A stretch of DNA of 6,616 bases from contig DUKC01000124.1 in NCBI GenBank assembly GCA_013329495.1, positions 1-6,616 of the forward strand, given 5' to 3'. The stretch comes from Thermoplasmata archaeon (GTDB taxonomy: Archaea; Thermoplasmatota; E2; UBA9212). The notes beneath the pieces were generated by a model that worked only from the letters and a program-made list of their open reading frames with translations, did not search any database and was not told where the DNA came from. Of the stretch, positions 1 through 5,433 are shown in pieces (the stretch's first letter is position 1; each line of letters begins with the position of its first letter). Position numbers and translations under genes: made by a program.

Positions 1-46
1 TTACTGAAGTTGAATTGTGGGACAACCTCTTTATTAATAAAAACTG

Positions 47-55
47 CTTTATATT
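47..55 (+). promoter_or_regulatory. TATA box of the RNase P RNA gene
   Basis: The stretch CTTTATATT lies in A+T-rich DNA. An archaeal transcription start is expected about 25 bases downstream of the box centre, near base 76, and the first base of RNase P RNA helix P1 is 77. The agreement between promoter spacing and RNA structure is the reason for the call; no separate BRE is obvious. Confidence 0.6.
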
Positions 56-76
56 TCCTCCTACATAGTAACAAAT

Positions 77-381
77 GGCTAGGAGTAGGTGGCTGACTGA
101 CGGCTAAACTAGATTTAGCTGAGGAAACTCCTCTCTCACACTCGAGCAGGGAAGGAGCGAAAGGTTCCCAGGGCGAGAGTCCTGATGGAGGAGCAGAAAC
201 GACACAGCTTGAGGAGCATGATGATGTGCTTGGCATTGAATTTTCCTTAGGATTTGGTGAAACGGCCATCCACCCTGAGCAAGTCCAAACAATAGGATCG
301 GTTGCTCGAGTCCGCCTATGAGTGGGACGCTAAGACGAATGTCAGCAGAACAAAAAGAGGGTTACTACCTACACCTAGCCT
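77..381 (+). ncRNA. rnpB: RNase P RNA (archaeal, type A-like)
   Basis: This is the catalytic RNA of ribonuclease P, which removes 5' leaders from precursor tRNAs with the archaeal Rpp/Pop proteins. Conserved elements appear in the right order. Helix P1 pairs 77-89 with 368-380 (12 of 13 positions), P2 pairs GCTGAC 92-97 with GTCAGC 341-346, and P3 is the hairpin 102-108/114-120. Conserved region I reads GAGGAAACTCC (121-131) and is followed by a CAGAAACGA motif near 192. The GGTGAAACGG to AGCAAGTCCAAACA block (256-291) is the CR II/III region, and AGACGAATG (333-341) then AGAACAAAA lead into P4. P4 pairs AAC-(bulged U129)-CCUCU, 126-134, with AGAGGGUU, 356-363. At about 305 nt it is a normal archaeal length. 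The expected G-C pair next to the bulged U is inverted to C-G on both strands. The ends are set by P1. A short T-run (384-388) may terminate it. Confidence 0.93.
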
Positions 382-557
382 CTGTTTTGGCTGAGCGGAA
401 TTACAGCACCCTCAGACAAAAAAGTCGAAAATTTAACAAGCAAATAGAATGCCAACAATTTAAAGTCAAATCGAAAGTACTTACGCAACTGCAGCCAAAC
501 CAGTTGGTCTGATACAGACCTAGTGCTATATCCATAAAATTATATCTGTCACCCCCT

Positions 558-656
558 CCTCGCCATAAAATGGCAAGGCTTCCCCCTCAATGGGGAGAAA
601 AACGCCTTTGGCGTTTTAGTAAAATCATGCACCCTAACGGGTGGGGTTTTAAACCC
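558..656 (-). repeat. Tandem stem-loop array resembling an IS200/IS605 (TnpB) element end
   Basis: Five compact stem-loops follow each other: 558-566/570-578 (9-bp stem, 3-base loop), 583-586/592-595, 599-606/610-617 (8-bp perfect stem AAAACGCC/GGCGTTTT, 3-base loop), 630-634/639-643 and 644-649/651-656. On the minus strand the order GAAGCC, hairpin, GAGG, then GGGGGTGACAG resembles the right end and omega-RNA terminus of TnpB-type elements. In the first hairpin one pair is G-U on the minus strand but C-A on the plus strand, which favours minus-strand RNA. No tnpA or tnpB reading frame is recognisable nearby, so this would be a remnant or a non-autonomous copy. It could instead be an unrelated structured RNA or a terminator cluster. 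Confidence 0.35.
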
Positions 657-752
657 TTAAAAAGTCTATAAGATTGAAGTGGCAAGCGGTGTGTCGAACC
701 CACATAAAACTTTTACCATTTTCTTGGGAGTAAAACATCTCTAGTCATACAT

Positions 753-810
753 TCTTAAAAACAAAAAGAAAAATAAAAAAATTGGAGATTTGGGCCCTAT
801 GCAACGGGCC
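753..810 (-). terminator. Hairpin plus T-rich tract after the Cys-rich gene
   Basis: On the minus strand, ten bases after the stop codon of the 821-1126 gene, GGCCC (810-806) and GGGCC (797-793) form a 5-bp G+C stem around an 8-base loop. It is followed by a strongly T-rich tract (781 down to about 754, seen as A-rich on the plus strand). Archaeal RNA polymerase terminates at oligo-T without needing a hairpin, so the T-rich run alone would suffice. Confidence 0.55.
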
Positions 811-820
811 AATGGTGTAT

Positions 821-1126
821 TTATGCTCCTCCGAAACCGCCACATGTTTCCAACAGTTCGTCCCAAGAAGTCATGAGCCACTGAGGTAGACCACTCCACA
901 TCTCCAGCATCTCTGGCATGCAAGGATATTGTCCTAATGATGGAGAAATGCCTTTGAGTCCATTTACCATCCATATGCCACATGTTGAGAACCCACAACA
1001 TTGTTGTCCTACCAACATGGGAGCACAGGGTAAACCGAGACAACAACAGGTAGATAATAGTTCTAAAAAGGAAAAAGTCAACGTTTGTATCCACAAAGCT
1101 TGTATCAAGAATATTAGAGAATCCAT
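821..1126 (-). CDS. Small Cys-rich, probably membrane or secreted protein of unknown function
   Basis: This encodes 101 residues and I do not recognise a family. Nine cysteines are present at 27-29, 34, 43, 44, 49, 69 and 95, including a CCC triplet and a CC pair. Residues 4-40 are largely hydrophobic, which suggests a signal peptide or membrane anchor, and almost the whole protein lacks basic residues. The C-terminal half is Trp- and Met-rich and ends in CGGFGGA. Expression signals are unusually good: GGAGGTGA (1144-1137) is fully complementary to the archaeal 16S 3' end and lies 10 bases before the ATG, a TATA-like TTTTTATA is at 1184-1177, and a hairpin with a T-rich tract follows the stop. 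No other gene here has such a ribosome-binding site. Cysteines could form disulfides outside the cell or bind metal; neither can be decided from sequence. A chance ORF remains possible, but the signals argue against it. Confidence 0.55.
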   Translation of the reverse strand: MDSLIFLIQALWIQTLTFSFLELLSTCCCLGLPCAPMLVGQQCCGFSTCGIWMVNGLKGISPSLGQYPCMPEMLEMWSGLPQWLMTSWDELLETCGGFGGA

Positions 1127-1136
1127 TTTTGTTTTT

Positions 1137-1144
1137 TCACCTCC
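1137..1144 (-). promoter_or_regulatory. Perfect Shine-Dalgarno of the Cys-rich gene
   Basis: Read on the minus strand the sequence is GGAGGTGA, an eight-base match to the anti-Shine-Dalgarno. It ends 10 bases before the ATG at 1126, slightly longer than ideal spacing. It fixes both strand and start of that small gene and rejects overlapping frames such as 741-1094 on the same strand. Confidence 0.65.
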
Positions 1145-1176
1145 TTTTACTTTAGTTTAACTTTAATACTTAATGG

Positions 1177-1184
1177 TATAAAAA
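1177..1184 (-). promoter_or_regulatory. TATA box of the Cys-rich gene
   Basis: Minus-strand TTTTTATA, preceded by the purine-rich CGAAAGG as a possible BRE. The predicted start, about 25 bases downstream, is near 1155. This would give a leader of roughly 28 bases that contains the Shine-Dalgarno at 1144-1137. Confidence 0.45.
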
Positions 1185-1204
1185 CCTTTCGAATTTCTAA
1201 AATT

Positions 1205-1357
1205 TCAGCCTTTTTCTGTCAGCTCATGCCCTATTTTTGTAGCCGCATTTGTTGAAGACTTTTTGAGCCTAGTTCTCCTTTCGATGACTCCTGCCAGACC
1301 CCTTGTGAAAACAGTTAAAATACATCCAATCCCATGCATTCGCGAGAGACTCTGCAT
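1205..1357 (-). CDS. Possible 50-codon small ORF of unknown function
   Basis: An open frame starting at ATG 1357 (or GTG 1369, four codons earlier) runs to TGA at 1207-1205. The peptide starts MQSLSRMHG, has a short hydrophobic segment at about 9-24 (GIGCILTVF, then RGLAGVI), then a basic stretch ERRTRLKK and a polar tail ending HELTEKG. Support comes from a good TATA-like GTATAAAATTA on the minus strand at 1412-1402, which predicts a transcript start near 1382. Against it, there is no clear Shine-Dalgarno, the length is within chance expectation, and an inverted repeat (CATGCA 1333-1338, TGCATG 1353-1358) overlaps the start. The transcript could instead be a small non-coding RNA or an extra promoter for the Cys-rich gene downstream. 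Confidence 0.25.
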   Translation of the reverse strand: MQSLSRMHGIGCILTVFTRGLAGVIERRTRLKKSSTNAATKIGHELTEKG

Positions 1358-1401
1358 GAGTGAAAGCACGCCTTTTTCAAACCTTTGGGGCTAACCTTGA
1401 G

Positions 1402-1412
1402 TAATTTTATAC
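1402..1412 (-). promoter_or_regulatory. Possible TATA box upstream of the small ORF
   Basis: Minus-strand GTATAAAATTA, a close match to the archaeal TATA consensus, sits about 60 bases beyond the end of the symporter gene. It would start a transcript near 1382 that runs towards the small ORF and then the Cys-rich gene. Confidence 0.35.
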
Positions 1413-1473
1413 ATCAATTGGTTGCTGCTGGGGGCAAAACTTGCAAAGCAGTACAAATTCAATCCTACGCTGT

Positions 1474-2934
1474 TTATCCTTGTCTTCCGCATCTCCCAGA
1501 ACTCCAGTATGCTGCTGCAACTCCTGTCATCAGCGTAACAAAAAAGGTCAATCCTCTGGCAGAAATCACTTCTTCCATCCCTATTGCTATCCAAACCACC
1601 GTGAATACCAATCCAACCAGCAGACTCACGGCGGCCGCCTTTCCGTTGAACCTCTTCCAATAAAACGAGAGGAGTATTATTGGCGATAGGGTGCAGCCAA
1701 TTCCCGCCCAGGCGTAGCTCACCATGGTGTAGATGAGCTCTTTTGAATAAAGAGCAACCAGCAGGGCAACCGCCCCTACCATAAGGGTTACAATTCTAGA
1801 AACCTTGAGCAGTTCTTTTGAACCAAGCTTGCCCTTGTGAATTATTTTTCCATAGATATCGTGGCTCAGCAAGGTAGAGGTGACAAGCAGTTGAGAATCT
1901 GCGGTTGAAACCATGGCAGCGATCGCTCCCGCCAAAAGCAAGGCAGCAATGACCGGAGGATAAAGCGATATTAGCATGTGTGGAAGTATGTACTCACGGT
2001 CAGCCACCGCGTTTGGCCCGAAGAGTACCAGGGCCAAGAGGCCTATCGAGATCGCTCCGATGTAAGCAAGAGCTGTCCAAGTTATTGCCAGATTTCGCCC
2101 TTTACGCATTTCTTCTTTGTTCCTTGTTGCCATAAATCTCGCACTCAGCTGAGGCTGTCCGCCTAGATATCCAAAGAACCACGCCATGTTGTTAAATATC
2201 AGCAGGCCACCGGCAAATCCTGAGACCCCCCCTGTCAAAGATTCTCCGATACCCCCAGATCCCGTCAGTACTTCTCCGATCGGTAGCGCGAACTCGGCTT
2301 TTCCTGCAAGTATCGCTGCGAGTCCGAGCACAGGAGTTACCACCAGAGTTGTTAGCATCAGCAGGGCTTGAACATCATCCACAGCAACAACGCTTCTGAA
2401 ACCTCCCGTCACTGTGTATGGCAAAATAACAAGAGCACCTATCAATATGCAAATCATGGGGCTGATGCCAAAGAGAGTTCCAAGCACCTTTCCAGCTCCA
2501 GCAAATTGCGACCCAATATAAAAGAAGAAAAAGAAGGTTATTGTTATTGCGGTGAGAATTCTGATTGGATTTCCGACCTCTGCGTATTTTTTGGCGAGAT
2601 ATTCAGGAAGAGTGTAGGCATCGTACTTTTCCGCTTCCGATCTAAATCTCTCTGCGATAAAAATCCATGACAAAAATATACCCAAAACACAGCCCAGCGC
2701 AGCCCACACGCTTGATAGCCCCGTGGCGTAGGCTAGCCCCGGCAAACTAAGCAAGCACCATGCTGACTCACTTGTGGCTCTCTCAGAGAGAGCCGTTGCC
2801 CATCCAGGCATGTTTCTTCTTCCAAGAACAAACTCTTTTTCGTTTTTTGTTTTTCTTGAAGCAAAAAGGCCCACTCCCTCTATGAACACTAGATAAGCAA
2901 CCAAAACCAAAAGCATCTGGATTTTTGTGTCCAT
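1474..2934 (-). CDS. Sodium:solute symporter, PutP-like (SSS family)
   Basis: This is a 486-residue secondary transporter expected to use the sodium gradient to import a small solute; proline or another amino acid is the usual guess for this subgroup. The length and about 13 hydrophobic segments fit the SSS family. The first helix is residues 7-25. The sodium-site loop of helix 2 reads SERATSESAWCLLSLPG (50-66), aligning with the PutP segment around its Asp55 and Trp59. Trp59 is kept, but position 55 is Ser and 56 is Glu. The YTLPEYLAKKY motif follows. In helix 9 the motif AAMVSTADSQLL contains the Ser-Thr pair that coordinates sodium in PutP. The ATG is supported by a TATA-like TTTTTATTTA at 2966-2957, predicting a start about five bases before it, so the mRNA is nearly leaderless. 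It stands alone, divergent from the protease gene. The exact substrate cannot be read. Confidence 0.9.
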   Translation of the reverse strand: MDTKIQMLLVLVAYLVFIEGVGLFASRKTKNEKEFVLGRRNMPGWATALSERATSESAWCLLSLPGLAYATGLSSVWAALGCVLGIFLSWIFIAERFRSEAEKYDAYTLPEYLAKKYAEVGNPIRILTAITITFFFFFYIGSQFAGAGKVLGTLFGISPMICILIGALVILPYTVTGGFRSVVAVDDVQALLMLTTLVVTPVLGLAAILAGKAEFALPIGEVLTGSGGIGESLTGGVSGFAGGLLIFNNMAWFFGYLGGQPQLSARFMATRNKEEMRKGRNLAITWTALAYIGAISIGLLALVLFGPNAVADREYILPHMLISLYPPVIAALLLAGAIAAMVSTADSQLLVTSTLLSHDIYGKIIHKGKLGSKELLKVSRIVTLMVGAVALLVALYSKELIYTMVSYAWAGIGCTLSPIILLSFYWKRFNGKAAAVSLLVGLVFTVVWIAIGMEEVISARGLTFFVTLMTGVAAAYWSSGRCGRQG

Positions 2935-2956
2935 ATCAATCTTTAAATTCTCTCGA

Positions 2957-2966
2957 TAAATAAAAA
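2957..2966 (-). promoter_or_regulatory. TATA box of the symporter gene
   Basis: Minus-strand TTTTTATTTA is centred about 27 bases before the ATG at 2934. Transcription would begin around 2937-2939 and give a practically leaderless message, which fits the lack of a Shine-Dalgarno. Confidence 0.5.
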
Positions 2967-3065
2967 TCTACCTATCCCTCCCAATGCAGTAACTATTTCG
3001 GGTATAGAGACGGCTATTGCACCTTCTTACAAGTTTTTATTCCTCCACATTCTAACTCCAAAAAC

Positions 3066-3075
3066 TTTTAATAAA
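3066..3075 (+). promoter_or_regulatory. TATA box of the M50 protease gene
   Basis: TTTTAATAAA lies about 40 bases before the ATG at 3111 and predicts a start near 3096. A 5-bp inverted repeat, AGTAG 3088-3092 and CTACT 3098-3102 around TATTC, spans that start point and could be an operator or a leader hairpin. No Shine-Dalgarno precedes the ATG. Confidence 0.45.
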
Positions 3076-3110
3076 ACTTTCAATTGTAGTAGTATTCCTA
3101 CTCCCTAACT

Positions 3111-3803
3111 ATGAAAAGACGAGAACCAAAAATATATTCTTCATTTGGAGAATTTGAAAGAGAGGTCTTTGGGTCGCAAGGCTATTATTCCCCGAATAAG
3201 CCCACTCACATTCATTTTAGCCAGACAGAACTTCTCCACATTCTCCTAGCTCTACTGGTGCTAACTTTCGCTTTTTCTTTTGCCCTTTCTAGACCTTTAA
3301 GTTTTGCCAACTTAGTAGGAGCATTACCCGTTTCGTTTCTGGGAATTGGCACAGGTTTTTTATTGCACGAGCTGGCCCATAAGTTCACGGCTCAGCACTT
3401 TGGCCTGTGGGCCGAATTCAGAGCATCTCTGCAGGGACTGATGTTTGCTTTGTTCCTTGCCTTGATAGCTCACGTGGTTTTTGCAGCTCCGGGAGCCGTT
3501 TACATTAGTGGGGGAGGGAGCAAAAGAGAAAGTGGCCTGATAAGCCTGGCAGGCCCTCTAACGAATATCGGGATAGCATTGGTCGCCTTGCCCTTCTTTA
3601 TATTAGATATCGGGGGCATAGGTCGGATAGCTTCTTGGGTCTTCTTTATAAATTCCTTCCTGGCACTCTTTAATATGCTTCCGTTTGGTCCTTTGGATGG
3701 AAAAAAAGTGTTTAGATGGAATTATCTGGCATTTGGACTGACAATCGGGGTGGCGGCTCTACTGGTCTTATTTGTTTATGCTCCCCAGTTATTTGTTTGG
3801 TGA
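3111..3803 (+). CDS. Site-2-protease-type membrane metalloprotease (M50)
   Basis: This 230-residue integral membrane protease belongs to the S2P family, zinc enzymes that cut transmembrane segments of substrates within the bilayer. The zinc motif HELAH is at 86-90, with two His ligands and the catalytic Glu87. The third ligand is Asp196 in LPFGPLDGKK (190-199), the family's second signature. AGPLTN (147-152) matches the conserved AGP-x-x-N segment between them. About six hydrophobic segments can be drawn, near 40-60, 66-90, 108-130, 143-165, 172-190 and 206-228. A soluble N-terminal stretch of about 37 residues precedes them. There is no PDZ or CBS domain, so it is a minimal form. The ATG follows a TATA box with a predicted leader of about 14 bases and no Shine-Dalgarno. 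Substrate unknown; neighbours give no hint. Confidence 0.9.
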   Translation: MKRREPKIYSSFGEFEREVFGSQGYYSPNKPTHIHFSQTELLHILLALLVLTFAFSFALSRPLSFANLVGALPVSFLGIGTGFLLHELAHKFTAQHFGLWAEFRASLQGLMFALFLALIAHVVFAAPGAVYISGGGSKRESGLISLAGPLTNIGIALVALPFFILDIGGIGRIASWVFFINSFLALFNMLPFGPLDGKKVFRWNYLAFGLTIGVAALLVLFVYAPQLFVW

Positions 3804-3818
3804 AAGCGATATAAGAAT

Positions 3819-3880
3819 AAAAAAACCTTTTCCTCTCCAAGGCTTTATAATGGTTATAACTCCACTTCGCTCTTTTTTTT
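3819..3880. terminator. Bidirectional oligo-T terminators between convergent genes
   Basis: Two oligo-T tracts serve the converging genes. Plus-strand T8 at 3873-3880 ends transcription of the protease gene and reaches into the ferredoxin stop codon. Seven A at 3819-3825 are oligo-T on the minus strand and follow the ferredoxin gene. Archaeal polymerase stops at such runs without a hairpin. Confidence 0.5.
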
Positions 3881-4049
3881 ATTCCAAACTTATGCATCCC
3901 TGAGGGCACTCATCAACGCAAGCCCCGCAATCTGTGCATTTGTCCCCATCTATTTTTGCAACATCATCAACTTTTATCGCCTCGCTCGGACAGGCATCTT
4001 CGCATGCTCCACAACCAATGCAATTTTCCACATCAACCTTTGCCACCAT
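3879..4049 (-). CDS. Small 2[4Fe-4S] ferredoxin
   Basis: This encodes 56 residues, the normal size of a clostridial-type ferredoxin, a soluble cytoplasmic low-potential electron carrier. Both cluster motifs are complete: CIGCGACEDACP (10-21) and CTDCGACVDECP (38-49), each CxxCxxCxxxCP, so two [4Fe-4S] clusters are expected. An extra Cys lies at 52. The protein is acidic, as usual for ferredoxins. The start ATG at 4049 gives MVAKVDVENC; an AAGGT (4059-4055) lies six bases upstream and a TATA-like TTATAAAAA on the minus strand is at about 4089-4081. It is transcribed divergently from TFS and converges on the protease. Redox partners cannot be deduced, because no oxidoreductase is in the window. 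The family is certain, the partner unknown. Confidence 0.93.
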   Translation of the reverse strand: MVAKVDVENCIGCGACEDACPSEAIKVDDVAKIDGDKCTDCGACVDECPQGCISLE

Positions 4050-4080
4050 CTTTTACCTTAGAAGGGATACTGTTTCTGTG

Positions 4081-4090
4081 TTTTTATAAT
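4081..4090 (-). promoter_or_regulatory. TATA box of the ferredoxin gene
   Basis: Minus-strand ATTATAAAAA is centred about 36 bases before the ATG at 4049, predicting a start near 4060. The short leader would just include the AAGGT ribosome-binding site. It shares the 89-base divergent region with the TFS promoter. Confidence 0.5.
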
Positions 4091-4100
4091 TATTGATATG

Positions 4101-4117
4101 GGAAACATTTTTATTTT
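4101..4117 (+). promoter_or_regulatory. BRE and TATA box of the TFS gene
   Basis: GGAAAC (4101-4106) is a plausible BRE directly before the TATA-like ATTTTTATTTT (4107-4117). The box centre is 25-30 bases before the ATG at 4139, so transcription starts at or within a few bases of the start codon. A leaderless message is likely and no Shine-Dalgarno is present. Confidence 0.5.
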
Positions 4118-4138
4118 GATAAACAATTCAGCTTTCTT

Positions 4139-4435
4139 ATGTTTTGTCCAAAATGCAATTCCCTAATGTCTTTCAACAAAGGGTGCTTCGTCTGCAAGAG
4201 GTGTGGTTACAAGCTGCAACCAAAAGAAAAGGAGCTAATAAAAACAGAGAGAGTAAAAAAAAGATACGGGATAATAGAGGAAAAATTTGAGCTATTGCCA
4301 AAAACTAGGGTCAGGTGCCCTAAATGCGGAAACTTGGAGGCCTACTGGGAAATTCGACAAGTCAGAGCGGCGGATGAGCCTGAAACAAAATTCTATCGTT
4401 GCTGCAAGTGCAACTATAGCTGGAGGGAGGAATAG
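4139..4435 (+). CDS. tfs: Transcription factor S (TFS), transcript cleavage factor
   Basis: This is a 98-residue archaeal homologue of the RNA polymerase subunits Rpb9/RPC11 and of TFIIS. It stimulates cleavage of the nascent RNA in backtracked polymerase, restoring elongation. The N-terminal zinc ribbon uses CPKC (3-6) and CKRC (19-22), with an additional Cys16. The C-terminal ribbon uses CPKC (60-63) and CxxC at 88-91, with an extra Cys89. Between them is the catalytic hairpin: RAADEPETKFYRC (76-88), with the Asp79-Glu80 pair that reaches into the polymerase active site. Both acidic residues are present, so it should be an active cleavage factor rather than an inactive TFS paralogue. Length matches the family. 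The ATG is supported by a TATA box at leaderless distance. PCNA follows 51 bases downstream on the same strand. Confidence 0.96.
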   Translation: MFCPKCNSLMSFNKGCFVCKRCGYKLQPKEKELIKTERVKKRYGIIEEKFELLPKTRVRCPKCGNLEAYWEIRQVRAADEPETKFYRCCKCNYSWREE

Positions 4436-4448
4436 AAAAGGCAAAGTC

Positions 4449-4456
4449 TTAAAAGC
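4449..4456 (+). promoter_or_regulatory. Possible separate promoter for PCNA
   Basis: CTTAAAAG sits about 34 bases before the PCNA ATG at 4487 in the 51-base gap after TFS, predicting a start near 4478. PCNA may therefore be transcribed alone as well as from the TFS promoter. The match is modest. Confidence 0.3.
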
Positions 4457-4486
4457 TCTAGTTTATTGCTTTTTTAAAGGGTGAAA

Positions 4487-5224
4487 ATGTTAGAGGCAAA
4501 AATCAAAAGTGAAATCTTAAAAGAAGTTGTTGAGGCTGCTTCGCTCTTGATTGACGAAGGAAAGTTCTCTATTAGTCAGGATGAAATTAGTTTAAAAGCT
4601 GTCGATCCAGCTCATATTGCACTGATCGAGTTGGGATTTTCCGCCACAGCTTTCGATGTATTCAACGCGAGTCCCATGGAACTGGGCGTCAACCTGGACA
4701 AGTTAAAAAAGGTGATACGGCTCGCATCACCTCAGGATATAATGACTTTGAAACTCGATGAAGAAGCAAACAGACTTAATATTTCTTTTGCAAACCTTTC
4801 CCATCGGATGGCTCTTTTGGATTCCTCAACCATGAGAGAGCCCAAAACGCCAAATGTTGCATTATCCACAAAGACAACTCTCAATGGAAGCGACCTTGCC
4901 CAAGGCATCAGGGCAGCCAGCACCATCAGCGATTATATAATTTTGACTGCAACTCCTGAAGCTCTTGAGCTTTCATGCAAGGGGGATACAGACGCAATAA
5001 ATGTACAATTATCCAAAGATTCACTGGCTGAGCACCAATGCCAAGAAAAGGTTCGGTCTTTGTTTAGCCTTGAATATCTCTCTAGTCTAATGAAAATAAT
5101 AAAGCCAACCGATGCTGTCTGTCTGTCATTGGGAAACGACCTTCCAGTAAAAATCGATTTTGACATTGCTGAAGGAAAAGGAAAAGTGAGCTATCTGCTC
5201 GCCCCTCGAATTGGGCCGGATTGA
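4487..5224 (+). CDS. pcn: DNA polymerase sliding clamp (PCNA)
   Basis: This encodes 245 residues, the usual archaeal PCNA length. PCNA forms a trimeric ring around DNA and tethers polymerases, FEN1, DNA ligase and other replication and repair factors. Family marks are the N-terminal MLEAKIKS strand, AVDPAHIAL (38-46) with the conserved Asp, the interdomain connecting loop at about 111-126 (LDSSTMREPKTP), which binds PIP-box partners, and the C-terminal YLLAPRI (236-242). Two clamp domains meet at this loop. I prefer ATG 4487 because archaeal PCNAs start M(L/F)EAKI; GTG 4481, two codons upstream in frame, is an alternative. GGGTGA (4479-4484) could act as a ribosome-binding site at very short spacing. 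TFS lies 51 bases upstream, a linkage of transcription elongation and replication genes. Only one PCNA is seen, consistent with a homotrimer, but others may lie elsewhere. Confidence 0.96.
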   Translation: MLEAKIKSEILKEVVEAASLLIDEGKFSISQDEISLKAVDPAHIALIELGFSATAFDVFNASPMELGVNLDKLKKVIRLASPQDIMTLKLDEEANRLNISFANLSHRMALLDSSTMREPKTPNVALSTKTTLNGSDLAQGIRAASTISDYIILTATPEALELSCKGDTDAINVQLSKDSLAEHQCQEKVRSLFSLEYLSSLMKIIKPTDAVCLSLGNDLPVKIDFDIAEGKGKVSYLLAPRIGPD

Positions 5225-5433
5225 GCTAAGATTGCCTCATCACATCCGGAAATCCTATTTTTGGCTAGTCTGTTGCAACACATTAAATCCAGACTCAATC
5301 TCGAGGATAAATAGAGATTAAAAACCTCAAATCAAAGATGTTCGACTTATCCAAACAGCCAAATAAATAGGCTATCAATGCCTTTCAAATTTTAACTTTC
5401 AAAAGCCTAAAGTTTCCTTTTGTTGTTGCTTTT

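Larger units (their letters stand above)
382..820. other. Gene-free stretch downstream of RNase P RNA
   Basis: I see no credible protein gene here. The only plus-strand reading frame of note, 318-512, starts inside the RNase P RNA, has no ribosome-binding site and shows no family signature. The content is a weak hairpin (391-395 with 411-415), then the stem-loop array described separately (558-656), and finally an A-rich run (754-780) that reads as a T-rich terminator tract for the minus-strand gene beyond it. Confidence 0.6.

Noticed and set aside
318..512. Plus-strand ORF of 64 codons
   Set aside because: It starts inside the RNase P RNA, has no ribosome-binding site or TATA box of its own, and its product has no family-like features.
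660..715. Possible tRNA, because of TCGAACCC, which resembles a T-arm
   Set aside because: A 5-bp stem can be drawn, but the loop register does not fit TTCRANN on either strand and no acceptor, D or anticodon arms match around it.
741..1094. Minus-strand ORF of 117 codons overlapping the Cys-rich gene
   Set aside because: The perfect Shine-Dalgarno and TATA box point to ATG 1126 in another frame, and this ORF's 3' end reads through the terminator hairpin and T-rich tract, giving low-complexity Phe runs.
918..1160. Plus-strand ORF of 80 codons opposite the Cys-rich gene
   Set aside because: It has no promoter or ribosome-binding site, and its end lies on the antisense of a perfect minus-strand Shine-Dalgarno; best read as a shadow.
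1391..1689. Several ORFs on both strands across the 3' end of the symporter
   Set aside because: They overlap the conserved symporter C-terminal region and are shadows of it.
5330..5360. Possible tRNA T-loop at TTCGACT
   Set aside because: No 5-bp T stem flanks it and no cloverleaf could be drawn.
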